26,120 nt of DNA from Anaerolineae bacterium (GTDB taxonomy: Bacteria > Chloroflexota > Anaerolineae > JAFGEY01), in NCBI GenBank assembly GCA_016929775.1, contig JAFGIE010000132.1, forward strand, positions 1-26,120, read 5' to 3'. Shown here one piece after another: positions 1-7,278 of this stretch (within the stretch, counting starts at the first letter, position 1; each line of letters begins with the position of its first letter). The position numbers and the translations under genes are program-made. The notes below the pieces were generated by a model. That model was not told the DNA's origin. It did no database searches and saw only the letters and a list, made by a program, of their open reading frames with translations.

Positions 1-20
1 CCACACCACGTAGGGAGGGG

Positions 21-60
21 CGACTGCGAGGGGACACCCCCTCGCGCTCCCGGGGAGTCG
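21..60. other. Inverted-repeat cluster at window start
   Basis: GCGAGGGG at 26-33 pairs perfectly with CCCCTCGC at 38-45 across a 4-base loop, and CGACT (21-25) can close the whole block against AGTCG (56-60). No T-run follows on either strand, so it is not a clear intrinsic terminator. It could mark the 3' end of a gene lying before the window or be a structured untranslated element. Confidence 0.4.
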
Positions 61-87
61 CTGTGCTATCCCAACGCGACATAGGAC

Positions 88-116
88 TGGACAATCCGTC
101 CCATCGTTGGTATACT
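88..116 (+). promoter_or_regulatory. Sigma70-type promoter of the hydrolase gene
   Basis: TGGACA (88-93), a 17-base spacer and TATACT (111-116), with TGG directly before the -10 box (extended -10). Transcription should start near 123. This lies 127 bases before the preferred start codon at 243, and it rules out the upstream in-frame ATG at 63 as the translation start. Confidence 0.75.
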
Positions 117-129
117 GTCGGTAGGCGCA

Positions 130-151
130 CTGGGGCGCAGCGTCGCCCCAG
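130..151 (+). promoter_or_regulatory. 5'-leader stem-loop
   Basis: CTGGGGCG (130-137) and CGCCCCAG (144-151) form a perfect 8-bp stem with a 6-base loop, about 7 bases after the predicted transcription start of the hydrolase gene. It may stabilise the 5' end of the mRNA. Similar stem-loops follow several other promoters in this window. Confidence 0.5.
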
Positions 152-242
152 CCCGTGCCCGCGCCGGGGGGGAGCCCGCCGCAATCGCAGTCCTACGCTT
201 GCCATGCGACTTGCGCACCGCGTCCACCGTGGGAGGGAGACC

Positions 243-1406
243 TTGGATCAGGTTCGTTGGACAGACTATATCGCCCTAGCGCTGGTTCTCTTGACGTTTC
301 TCGTCGGCGCCTGGTACGTGGCGATCTGGTTTCTCCCCGCCGCCCCGATCAACCCCTTTCCCCCACAGGCGATCGCCGTCCCGGTCGTCGCGACACCCTC
401 CGCTCGGGCTGCCCCCGTCCAAGACGTGGGGGCGCGACAGGCAGCCTACCCGGCAACGTGGACCCCGGCGCCGACTGCGCTCCCCACAGCGACTGCGACG
501 CGCGTACCGACCTGGACGCCATGGCCCACCTCCACCCCCACGCCCAAGCCGACGCTCGATCCCCGCTGGTCGTATACGATCGCCGGCATGCGCGCGCGGA
601 CCTACGCGGGCAGCGAGGTCGTGCTGTATGGCACCTTTGGCGTGAGCCCCCAATACACGACCTACCTGATCTTTTACGCCAGCGAGGGGCTGCGGATCAG
701 CGGGATGATGAACGTGCCCAAGGGAGCGGGGCCCTTTCCCGTGGTGATCCTCTGTCACGGCTACATCCATCCCGACAAGTATGCGACCGGCAACGACACG
801 TGGCGCGAGGCCGACTACTTGGCAAATCACGGCTACCTGACGATCGCTCCCGACTATCGCAGCCACGCTGCATCGGACAACGGGGTCAGCTTCTATCACA
901 TCGGCTACGCGCAGGACATCCTCAACCTGATCAGCTCGTTGGGCTCGGTCGACAAGGCAGATTCGACCCGGATCGGGCTGTGGGGCCACAGCATGGGCGG
1001 CGCGATCGCGCTCAAAGCCGCCGTGGTGAGCAAGAAAGTGGATGCCGTCGCCGTATTCGGCTCGGTCCACGCCGATGAGCGGATCAACTATGCCTCTGGA
1101 ATGGGCAACGGGTCAGGCGAGTATGGCGTCGCCCGTCTCGGCGCGCCGCAGACGAACCCGTTGATCTATAAGCGCATCTCGCCGATCAACTACCTCGACC
1201 GGATCCCGGCACTCAGCATCCATCACGGCACAGCTGACCAGATCGTGCCCTACCAGTGGTCGCAGGACTTGTACGAGGCGGCGCTGCAAGATGGCGTCGA
1301 GGTCGAGCTGCATCTCTATCCCGGCGGGGCGCACACCTTTCAGGATGCGGACTGGGACCTGGCGCTCGAGCGGACCACGGCGTTCTTTGACAAGCACGTC
1401 AAGTAA
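243..1406 (+). CDS. Membrane-anchored alpha/beta hydrolase (S9/dienelactone-hydrolase-like)
   Basis: The sequence shows an extracellular serine hydrolase, 387 aa. The TTG start at 243 is chosen because GGGAGGGAGA (231-240) lies just before it; the ATGs at 63 and 204 have no ribosome binding site and 63 precedes the promoter. Residues 9-31 form one hydrophobic segment with no lipobox, so this is an N-terminal anchor. Residues 70-107 are a Pro/Thr-rich stalk. The hydrolase domain follows, with LCHG as a likely oxyanion element, nucleophile Ser250 in GHSMGG, Asp332 in GTADQIVP and His364 in GGAHTF, a complete triad. The substrate is not predictable; prolyl-oligopeptidase-like peptidases and acyl or carbohydrate esterases share this fold. 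nagB follows after 57 bases, so the two may be cotranscribed. Confidence 0.88.
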   Translation: MDQVRWTDYIALALVLLTFLVGAWYVAIWFLPAAPINPFPPQAIAVPVVATPSARAAPVQDVGARQAAYPATWTPAPTALPTATATRVPTWTPWPTSTPTPKPTLDPRWSYTIAGMRARTYAGSEVVLYGTFGVSPQYTTYLIFYASEGLRISGMMNVPKGAGPFPVVILCHGYIHPDKYATGNDTWREADYLANHGYLTIAPDYRSHAASDNGVSFYHIGYAQDILNLISSLGSVDKADSTRIGLWGHSMGGAIALKAAVVSKKVDAVAVFGSVHADERINYASGMGNGSGEYGVARLGAPQTNPLIYKRISPINYLDRIPALSIHHGTADQIVPYQWSQDLYEAALQDGVEVELHLYPGGAHTFQDADWDLALERTTAFFDKHVK

Positions 1407-1415
1407 GAGAGAGAA

Positions 1416-1442
1416 GGCGCCCGGACCTGCTGGGAGGGCGCC
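1416..1442 (+). other. Intergenic stem-loop between hydrolase and nagB
   Basis: GGCGCCC (1416-1422) pairs with GGGCGCC (1436-1442) over a 13-base loop. It sits just after the hydrolase stop codon and before the nagB ribosome binding site. There is no following T-tract, so it is more likely an mRNA-processing or stability element, or a weak attenuator, than a strong terminator. Confidence 0.4.
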
Positions 1443-1463
1443 ACCCCGAGAAGAGGAGAGAGC

Positions 1464-2237
1464 ATGGGACACGAACCGATCCGGACGCTGCACGTTGACC
1501 CGATACCGGTACACGTTTTTGCCACCAACCGGGCCTTGGGCGCGCGCGCTGCCGATGACCTGGCGGCGATCATTGCCGAGGCGATCGACGAGCGCGATCA
1601 TGCCTCGCTGATCCTGGCGACGGGCAACTCACAGCTGAGCTTTATGAAGGCCCTGCGCCGCAAGCCGGGCATCGCGTGGGACAGGGTGGTCGTGTTCCAC
1701 ATGGACGAGTACCTGGGTATGTCTAGCGATCACCCCGCCAGCTTTCCCAAGTACATCCGCGAAAAGCTGACCGACCACGTACAGCCGCGCGCATTTTACG
1801 CCATCCGCGGCGATGCGCCCGATGTAGAGGCAGAGCTGGAGCGGTATACGGCGCTGCTGGCGCGCTATCCCGCGGACGCGTGCGTGCTCGGGATCGGCGA
1901 AAACGGGCACTTGGCTTTCAACGACCCGCCCGCCGATTTCGAGACGACGGAGACGATCCACGTCGTCAACCTGGATCGCACCTGCCGCATGCAGCAGGTG
2001 GGCGAGGGGCATTTTACGAGCCTCGAGGACGTGCCGCGCCAGGCGCTTTCGCTGACGGTGCCCGCGCTGCTGGCGCCCGCGCACGTGCTCGCCGTCGTGC
2101 CCGAGGCGCGCAAGGCACAGGCGGTCAAGACCTCGCTGGAGGGCCCAGTCACGCCCGACTGCCCAGCGTCGATCCTGCGCACCAAGCCGCACGTGACCAT
2201 GTACCTCGACGTCGACTCGGCGGCGCTGCTCGGCTAG
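1464..2237 (+). CDS. nagB: Glucosamine-6-phosphate deaminase family protein (NagB-like)
   Basis: NagB-type enzymes convert glucosamine-6-phosphate to fructose-6-phosphate and ammonia in the cytosol, the last step of amino-sugar use. This protein has 257 aa, close to the 266 of E. coli NagB, with no signal peptide. Visible motifs are the phosphate-binding LATGNSQLSF (51-60), FHMDEYLG (79-86, containing the Asp equivalent to E. coli Asp72), GIGENGHLAFNDPP (143-156) and KPHVTMYLD near the C-terminus. In the third motif, E. coli has Asp141, His143 and Glu148 of the ring-opening relay; here His149 is kept, but the other two positions are Asn147 and Asp154. It may therefore be a paralogue with changed chemistry or substrate. 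The start has the purine-rich site AAGAGGAGAGAG just upstream. It is probably cotranscribed with the hydrolase. Confidence 0.88.
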   Translation: MGHEPIRTLHVDPIPVHVFATNRALGARAADDLAAIIAEAIDERDHASLILATGNSQLSFMKALRRKPGIAWDRVVVFHMDEYLGMSSDHPASFPKYIREKLTDHVQPRAFYAIRGDAPDVEAELERYTALLARYPADACVLGIGENGHLAFNDPPADFETTETIHVVNLDRTCRMQQVGEGHFTSLEDVPRQALSLTVPALLAPAHVLAVVPEARKAQAVKTSLEGPVTPDCPASILRTKPHVTMYLDVDSAALLG

Positions 2238-2293
2238 GGCGCGCTGCGGAATCGATCGGGATCCCATCGCATACCCCTCAGACGCGCGGCGGC

Positions 2294-3682
2294 TCAGCGC
2301 AGCCACTTGCCTTCCGCCGCGCGCTGGTGCAGGCGCGCTGCCAGTTTGCGCGCCTGCGCTGGTTCCCCAGCGCCGAGGTTCTGCAGCTCGTGCGGGTCTT
2401 CCTGCAGGTCGTACAGCTCGGACAGGTCGTTGTAGTTCTCGACGTACTTGTACCGTTCGGTGCGGATACATCGGAACTGCCGGATGGCGCTGATCGTCTC
2501 GCTGCGGTGCGTCTCGGACACGCCGTACAGCACCCCTGCGAACGAGCGCGCGTCGATGCGCTCCTGTGGCGGCAGCCCGGCGAGCGCGCAAGCGGTGGGG
2601 TTGACGTCGATCAGCTCGACCAGCGCCTCGGACACGCGCCCGCCCGCGATCCCGGGCCCGGCGACCAAGAGCGGGACGCGCAGGGCGGACTCGTAGGACA
2701 CGCTCTTGGCATAGAAGCCGTGGTCGCCGAGCATCTCGCCGTGATCGCTGGTATAGATGACGAACGTGTTGTCGATCATGCCCCGCGCCTCGAGCGCGTC
2801 GAGGATCTGCCCGACCTGGTCGTCGATCGCCGAGATGGCGGCGCAGTACTGGCGGCGGGTAACGGCGATCTCTTCCGCCGAAGCGCCTGCTACGGGCCCC
2901 CAGCGCCGCTCGCGCGCGGCGCGCACCCCTGCAGGTTTGCCCTCCATGCTATCGGCGATCGGGTCCGGCACCGGTGCGCCGCGGTACCGCGCGGCATACG
3001 CGGTGGGCGGATCGAACGGGTCATGCGGCCCGGCAAAGCTGCAAAAGTAGAACCAGGGGTAGTCGTCGGGCACGCTCCGGATCCACGCCGCGGCGCGCCG
3101 CCCGATGTAAGTGTCTTCGAAGGCGTCTGCGGGCAGGACCGAGTCGTGCGAGGCGCCGATCACCCAGCCCCGCGCCTGCCGGGCCCGGTAGTCCTCGTAG
3201 AAGCGCTGCAAGAGGCCCCGCTCGGCGAGGTAGTGCGTGTAAGGGCCGATCGGCGTGGGCGAGGACCCAGCGTGCATCTTGCCCTCACACTCTTCGGGAT
3301 GCGTGAAACCCCAGCCGTAGACGCAGGGCCGATCTCCGTAGCGCCCGTTGTACGGGTCTGGCTTGGCGAGGTCGAGCTTGCCCACGCAGCCAACCCGGTA
3401 TCCGGCGTCGCGGAAGCGCTGATAGTGGGTCGGGACGCTGCGCGGAAGGTAGCTGTGGTTGTCCAGCGCGCCAAGGCGATGCGGTTGGAGCCCGGTCGCC
3501 AGGCCGATCCGCGCCGGGGCGCAGACAGGGCAGTTGGTCACACACTGGGTAAAGCGCACGCCGCGCGCGGCGATGCGGTCCAGGTTGGGCGTGTGGACGA
3601 ACGCTGCGCCCGCGCACCCCACATAGTCGTGCCGGTGCTGGTCGGACATGATCACGAGCACGTTCGGCTGTCCTGGCGCCAC
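2294..3682 (-). CDS. Type I sulfatase (formylglycine-dependent arylsulfatase family)
   Basis: It hydrolyses sulfate esters using a formylglycine made from Cys. The protein has 462 aa from the GTG at 3682, chosen because GAAGGAGAG lies 7 bases upstream and the domain begins at once (QPNVLVIMSDQHRHD). Cys54 lies in the signature CAPAR (54-58), the Cys-type maturation site. Asp14, Asp313 and His314 (SDHGEMLGDHG) are candidate Ca2+ and active-site residues, and LYDLQEDPHELQNL (423-436) is the typical C-terminal strand. There is no signal peptide, so it acts in the cytosol on imported sulfated sugars. It starts 32 bases after the M24 peptidase gene, in the same direction, and converges on nagB, which suggests (inference) sulfated amino-sugar catabolism. 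No formylglycine-generating or anSME gene is in the window. Confidence 0.92.
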   Translation of the reverse strand: MAPGQPNVLVIMSDQHRHDYVGCAGAAFVHTPNLDRIAARGVRFTQCVTNCPVCAPARIGLATGLQPHRLGALDNHSYLPRSVPTHYQRFRDAGYRVGCVGKLDLAKPDPYNGRYGDRPCVYGWGFTHPEECEGKMHAGSSPTPIGPYTHYLAERGLLQRFYEDYRARQARGWVIGASHDSVLPADAFEDTYIGRRAAAWIRSVPDDYPWFYFCSFAGPHDPFDPPTAYAARYRGAPVPDPIADSMEGKPAGVRAARERRWGPVAGASAEEIAVTRRQYCAAISAIDDQVGQILDALEARGMIDNTFVIYTSDHGEMLGDHGFYAKSVSYESALRVPLLVAGPGIAGGRVSEALVELIDVNPTACALAGLPPQERIDARSFAGVLYGVSETHRSETISAIRQFRCIRTERYKYVENYNDLSELYDLQEDPHELQNLGAGEPAQARKLAARLHQRAAEGKWLR

Positions 3683-3714
3683 GGTACTCTCCTTCTTCGC
3701 TAGACTGCGCCCTC

Positions 3715-4794
3715 TCACCGAGCTGGTGGGACCGGCAGTACGGGCGTCTTGGGCGCCTGGGTCAGCACCTCCGCCCCCTCCTCGCCGAGGTAGACGATGT
3801 CCTCGATGCGCACGCCGCCCCACCCGGGAAAGTAGAGGCCCGGCTCGACGGTGAACACCATGCCTGGCTCGAGGACCGTGTCCTCGACGAACTGGCCCAT
3901 GAACGGCTCTTCGTGGATCGCCAGTCCGACCCCGTGGCCCAGCCCGTGCCCGAACGCCTCGCCGCAGCCCGCCTGAGCGAAGCGGTCGCGCGCGATGGCA
4001 TCGGCCTCGCGTGCGCGCATCCCCGGACGGAGCTGGGCCTCGACGCGCTGCTGGACCTCGAGCACCAGCTGCCAGGTCTCGAGGTAGCGATCGTCGGCGT
4101 GCCCGAGACAGATCGTGCGCGTGATGTCCGAGCAGTAGCCGTCAACCAAGGCGCCAAAGTCGATCACGACCGGCTCGCCCGCCGCGATGGGGCGATCGCT
4201 GCTCGTGGCGTGCGGCATGGCGCCGTTGGGCCCCGAACCGACGATCGTCGAAAAGCTGATCGCCGAGGCGCCGTGCTGGCGCATGTGGCTTTCGAGCGTC
4301 CAGCTTACCTCGGCTTCGGTCATGCCGGGTCGGATCACCTGGCAAAGGTGCGCCCACGCCCCGTCGGCGCACGCCACGGCAGCCCGGATCGCCGCCACCT
4401 CGCCCGGGTCCTTGCGCGCGCGCAGGGGCAGCACCAGCCCATCCAGCGGGACGAGGTCCGTGCGAGGCAGCAGCTCTCCCAGTCTGTGGTAGAGGCTGAC
4501 GACGACGTGATCGCCCTCGATCCCGAGGCGGCGCACGCCCAGCCCATCGAGCGCCTCGACCAGCGCCGATTCCCGGTGCGATGAGACGCGCGCCTGCTCC
4601 CAGTCGGGCGCCTCGCGCGCCGCACGCTCGAAATACCGAAAGTCGACGACCAGGATCGCCCGCTCCTGCGTGACGAGCAACCATCCCGCAGAACCCGTGA
4701 AGCCGCTGATGTAGCGCCGGTTCTGGGGGTCGGTGATCAACAGGGCGTCGAGGTCGTGCGCACAGATCGCCTCACGGAGTTTGTCCAGTCGCAT
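3715..4794 (-). CDS. Xaa-Pro aminopeptidase / M24 family metallopeptidase
   Basis: M24B enzymes cleave N-terminal Xaa-Pro bonds with a dinuclear metal centre. The protein has 359 aa, the usual length for the short aminopeptidase P/PepQ group. The creatinase-like N-domain spans about 1-125 and the pita-bread domain about 130-355. All five metal ligands can be seen: Asp212 (VIDFGA), Asp223 (CSDITRT), His287 (GHGLGHGVG), Glu317 (FTVEPGLYF) and Glu331 (VRIEDIVY). The additional active-site His195 is in GAMPHATSS. The ATG at 4794 is preferred over upstream in-frame ATGs because AGAGGAG lies just before it and the conserved N-domain starts there. There is no signal peptide. A promoter lies at 4868-4896 and the sulfatase gene follows after 32 bases, so the two look like one operon, although no biochemical link is obvious. 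Confidence 0.93.
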   Translation of the reverse strand: MRLDKLREAICAHDLDALLITDPQNRRYISGFTGSAGWLLVTQERAILVVDFRYFERAAREAPDWEQARVSSHRESALVEALDGLGVRRLGIEGDHVVVSLYHRLGELLPRTDLVPLDGLVLPLRARKDPGEVAAIRAAVACADGAWAHLCQVIRPGMTEAEVSWTLESHMRQHGASAISFSTIVGSGPNGAMPHATSSDRPIAAGEPVVIDFGALVDGYCSDITRTICLGHADDRYLETWQLVLEVQQRVEAQLRPGMRAREADAIARDRFAQAGCGEAFGHGLGHGVGLAIHEEPFMGQFVEDTVLEPGMVFTVEPGLYFPGWGGVRIEDIVYLGEEGAEVLTQAPKTPVLPVPPAR

Positions 4795-4826
4795 CTTCCA
4801 GTCTCCTCTTCGACCACGTCGGGGAT

Positions 4827-4844
4827 GCGGGATTGCCCACCCGC
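4827..4844 (-). promoter_or_regulatory. 5'-leader stem-loop of the peptidase-sulfatase mRNA
   Basis: GCGGG (4827-4831) pairs with CCCGC (4840-4844) over an 8-base loop, about 17 bases downstream of the predicted minus-strand transcription start near 4861. It is short, so support is modest. Confidence 0.3.
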
Positions 4845-4867
4845 TTGCAGGCAGGCGCGATAGGGCG

Positions 4868-4896
4868 ATTGTACCCGATCCGGGGGAGGGAGGCAA
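4868..4896 (-). promoter_or_regulatory. Sigma70-type promoter of the peptidase-sulfatase operon
   Basis: Read on the minus strand: TTGCCT (4896-4891), a 17-base spacer and TACAAT (4873-4868). Transcription should start near 4861, about 67 bases before the M24 start codon. It is divergent from the promoter at 4955-4983. Confidence 0.65.
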
Positions 4897-4954
4897 GACC
4901 AGAGACGGTGGATGACAAAGAGTGGACGACGGACGGTGACAGCGGTCGGTCTTT

Positions 4955-4983
4955 TTGACAGCGCGCACCTGCCATGCTATCCT
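4955..4983 (+). promoter_or_regulatory. Consensus sigma70-type promoter of the oxidoreductase transcript
   Basis: TTGACA (4955-4960), a 17-base spacer and TATCCT (4978-4983), with TGC before the -10 box (extended -10). The predicted start is near 4990, which gives a leader of about 140 bases before the 12-codon ORF and 208 bases before the oxidoreductase gene. Confidence 0.75.
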
Positions 4984-4989
4984 TGGAGC

Positions 4990-5131
4990 TGGACCGTCGC
5001 GCTAGCGACCGCCTCTTCAGCCGTACGCTGAAGAGAGCCGCCAGGGGACGGCGCCGTACCTCGCCAGAGTGCGCGTCCCGGCGCCGGTTCCTCGCCATCG
5101 AGCGCGCATCGACCCAGACAGGAGACTCGCC
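4990..5131 (+). promoter_or_regulatory. Structured 5' leader upstream of the AOR gene, possible riboswitch
   Basis: This leader, together with the two divergent promoters, makes up the gene-free stretch 4795-5131. GTCGC (4996-5000) pairs with GCGAC (5005-5009), and CTCTTCAGC (5013-5021) pairs perfectly with GCTGAAGAG (5027-5035). GC-rich self-complementary blocks containing GGCGCC follow to about 5100. Molybdenum/tungsten-cofactor (Moco/Tuco) riboswitches are known upstream of pterin-enzyme genes, so one is a reasonable guess here. I cannot match the consensus by eye, so only the structure is seen and the function is inferred. Confidence 0.35.
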
Positions 5132-5170
5132 ATGTTCGAAGAGCACTACAAGGCATTCCACTATGGCTGA
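5132..5170 (+). CDS. Possible 12-codon small ORF in the AOR leader
   Basis: ATG at 5132, preceded by AGGAGA at ideal spacing, opens a frame for MFEEHYKAFHYG and stops at 5168-5170. This ribosome binding site is better than the one of the oxidoreductase gene, which begins 27 bases later. It could be a translated leader peptide that couples or regulates oxidoreductase translation, a tiny functional peptide, or the remnant of a lost gene start. It lacks the runs of one amino acid seen in classical attenuator peptides. I do not recognise the peptide. Confidence 0.4.
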   Translation: MFEEHYKAFHYG

Positions 5171-5197
5171 CCGGCGCGGCGCTGAAGGCCCAACCAG

Positions 5198-7267
5198 ATG
5201 AAGCCAACACGGGTTCACGTCGAGCGCCCCGCCCGCATGCATGGCTGGGCGAACCGCATCCTACGCATCGACCTGAGCGCGATGCGGGTCGAGGCGCACG
5301 AGAGCGCGCCTTACTTGCCCGACTATCTCGGGGCGCGGGGGCTCGCCGCCCGTCTGTGTTGGGACGGGATCCCGGCGCCAGTCGATCCCTTTGACCCGGC
5401 GAACCCGCTGATGGTCGTCCCCGGGGCGCTGACCGGGTCGCGCGCACCCTATGCCGGGCGCACCAACGTCTGCGCTTTCAGCCCACAGGGCTATCCCCAT
5501 CCCTGGTTCACGCGGTCGAGCATCGGCGCGCACTTGGGCGGCGAGCTCAAGCGCGCGGGCTATGACGCGGTGGTGATCACGGGCGCCGCCGAGGCGCCGG
5601 TGCAGGTCGAGATCCGCGACGATGCGGTGCGCATTGCGCCTGCCGACGAGCTGTGGGGCCTCGACGCGATCGAGACGCTGGAGGCGATCGCGGCGCGCGA
5701 GGGACGGGGCGTGCGCGCGCTGGCGATCGGCCCTGCCGGCGAGCGCCTGAGCCGCATCGCCACGATCCAGACCGACACGTCGTCGGCGTGCGGGCAGGGC
5801 GGGTTCGGCGCCGTCATGGGCGCCAAGCGCCTGAAGGCGATCTCGGTCGCCGGGACGGGGCGCGTGACCCTCGCCGCGCCCGAGACCGTCCGGTCGTTCG
5901 CACGCGCGCTGGCGCACCAGGCGCGCCCTCCCTCGTGGTTCGGCGAGATGGGCCCCTTCAACCGACAGCTTGCCGCCGCGGGCGCCGGCAGTGCGCGCCT
6001 GCGGCCCTGCACAGAGGGCTGCGTGACGCCCTGTGCCGTCGCGTTTCGCGACGTGCCCGGCTGCGCAATCGACCGCACCTGGAGCGGCGACTGGGTGTGC
6101 ATCGCCTGCGACTTTCGCGGCACGTCCGAGGACGCGCCGGCGCAGGCCCGCGCGGCGCTCGACTGGACGCTCGACCTACGGCCCGCGTTCGAGATGAACG
6201 TGCTCACCAACCGCTACGGGCTGAACCAGTTCGACATCATCACCGGCATGGTGCCCTGGCTGATCGACTGCCAGAAGGCAGGCCTGATCTCGACGTTCAA
6301 CGGGGCGGCGATGGACTGGTCGTCGCCCACCTTCTGGGCGGATTTCCTGCACGCGCTCGCCTACCGCGAGGGGCTGGGCGACGTCCTCGCCGAGGGAGGA
6401 TGGGCCGCAGCGCACGCGCTGCACATGGGCGAGGACCTGGCGGCGCGGCTCTATCCCGGGTGGGGCCATCCCACGCATTGGGACGGACACAACCAGTGGA
6501 ACCACCCCTTTCCCTACTGGATCGCGGCGGCGCTGCAGTGGGTGACCGACACGCGCGACCCCTTCTCGACCGGGCACGGCTCGCTGCACGGCATGCGCGC
6601 CGCCAGCGCAGCCTGGCAGACCGAGGACCCGGTGGAACGGGCGGCGATCATCGAGCGGGTGCGCGCCTTTGGCGAGTGGATCTATGGCAGCCCTGCGGCG
6701 ATGGACCCATACAGCGGCTACGAGGCCAAGGCGCGCGTGGGCTACGAGCACACCCTGCGCCCCATCGTCAAGGACTGCGTGCCGGTCGATGACCAGTGCT
6801 TCCCGCTTTTCTGGGACCCCGACGCGCCAGACGGGCGCACCATCCTGCGCGCGATCGAGGGTCTGGGCGACGTGGCAGGCCCGTCGGTCGAGTACGAGCT
6901 GTTCCGCGCCGGGACGGGGACGGCGTGGTCCGAGGAGACGTTCTGGCGCGCGGCGGAGCGGGTCTACACCTTGGAGCGCGCGCTGCAGGTGCGCTACTGG
7001 GGGCGCGATCGGGCGACCGACGAGTTGGCGCTGCCCTACTTTGAGCAGCTCGAGGGCTTTGCCAACCCGCTGCTGGGCGTGCGGCATGGGTTGGACCGGG
7101 CGCAGTTCGCCCCGGTATTGACCGAGTTCTATGCGCTGCACGGCTGGGATCCGGAGACGGGCTGGCCCACCCAATCGGGCCTGCGCGCACTGGGGATGGA
7201 GGACGTCTACGAGACCATGCTTGCCGGGGCGCAGAGGGCTGCAGCACTGAGCCACTGCGGGGGATGA
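5198..7267 (+). CDS. Aldehyde:ferredoxin oxidoreductase family protein (tungstopterin enzyme)
   Basis: AOR-family enzymes oxidise aldehydes, or carry out other low-potential reactions, with a bis-pterin tungsten site and one [4Fe-4S] cluster. The protein has 689 aa; family members usually have 580-700. The N-terminus HGWANRILRIDLS is typical of the pterin-binding domain, followed by GARGLAARL, RSSIGAHLGGELKRAGYD and the glycine-rich CGQGGFGAVMGAKRLKAI. Cluster ligand candidates are Cys271, Cys275 and Cys279 (C-x3-C-x3-C rather than the C-x2-C-x3-C of Pyrococcus AOR) plus Cys534 in DDQCFPLF. The start at 5198 has a GAAGG site; the ATG at 5237, just before the conserved HGW, has none but cannot be excluded. 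There is no export signal. No ferredoxin, MoaD-like or tungstate-transport gene is adjacent. The substrate is unknown. Confidence 0.9.
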   Translation: MKPTRVHVERPARMHGWANRILRIDLSAMRVEAHESAPYLPDYLGARGLAARLCWDGIPAPVDPFDPANPLMVVPGALTGSRAPYAGRTNVCAFSPQGYPHPWFTRSSIGAHLGGELKRAGYDAVVITGAAEAPVQVEIRDDAVRIAPADELWGLDAIETLEAIAAREGRGVRALAIGPAGERLSRIATIQTDTSSACGQGGFGAVMGAKRLKAISVAGTGRVTLAAPETVRSFARALAHQARPPSWFGEMGPFNRQLAAAGAGSARLRPCTEGCVTPCAVAFRDVPGCAIDRTWSGDWVCIACDFRGTSEDAPAQARAALDWTLDLRPAFEMNVLTNRYGLNQFDIITGMVPWLIDCQKAGLISTFNGAAMDWSSPTFWADFLHALAYREGLGDVLAEGGWAAAHALHMGEDLAARLYPGWGHPTHWDGHNQWNHPFPYWIAAALQWVTDTRDPFSTGHGSLHGMRAASAAWQTEDPVERAAIIERVRAFGEWIYGSPAAMDPYSGYEAKARVGYEHTLRPIVKDCVPVDDQCFPLFWDPDAPDGRTILRAIEGLGDVAGPSVEYELFRAGTGTAWSEETFWRAAERVYTLERALQVRYWGRDRATDELALPYFEQLEGFANPLLGVRHGLDRAQFAPVLTEFYALHGWDPETGWPTQSGLRALGMEDVYETMLAGAQRAAALSHCGG

Positions 7268-7278
7268 GCACACCGAGT

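Noticed and set aside
63..242. N-terminal extension of the hydrolase from the ATG at 63
   Set aside because: The extension contains the promoter (88-116) and leader hairpin, is Arg-rich and unlike a protein N-terminus; the TTG at 243 has the ribosome binding site.
2258..2265. GGGATCCC palindrome between nagB and the sulfatase gene
   Set aside because: Short and surrounded by no other terminator feature; expected by chance in this composition. I see nothing else in the 56-base gap.
1880..3703. Long forward open frame of about 600 codons over nagB and the sulfatase
   Set aside because: It runs antisense to the sulfatase and out of frame with nagB, is rich in Arg/Ala/Gly/Pro and shows no domain; it is a shadow caused by high GC.
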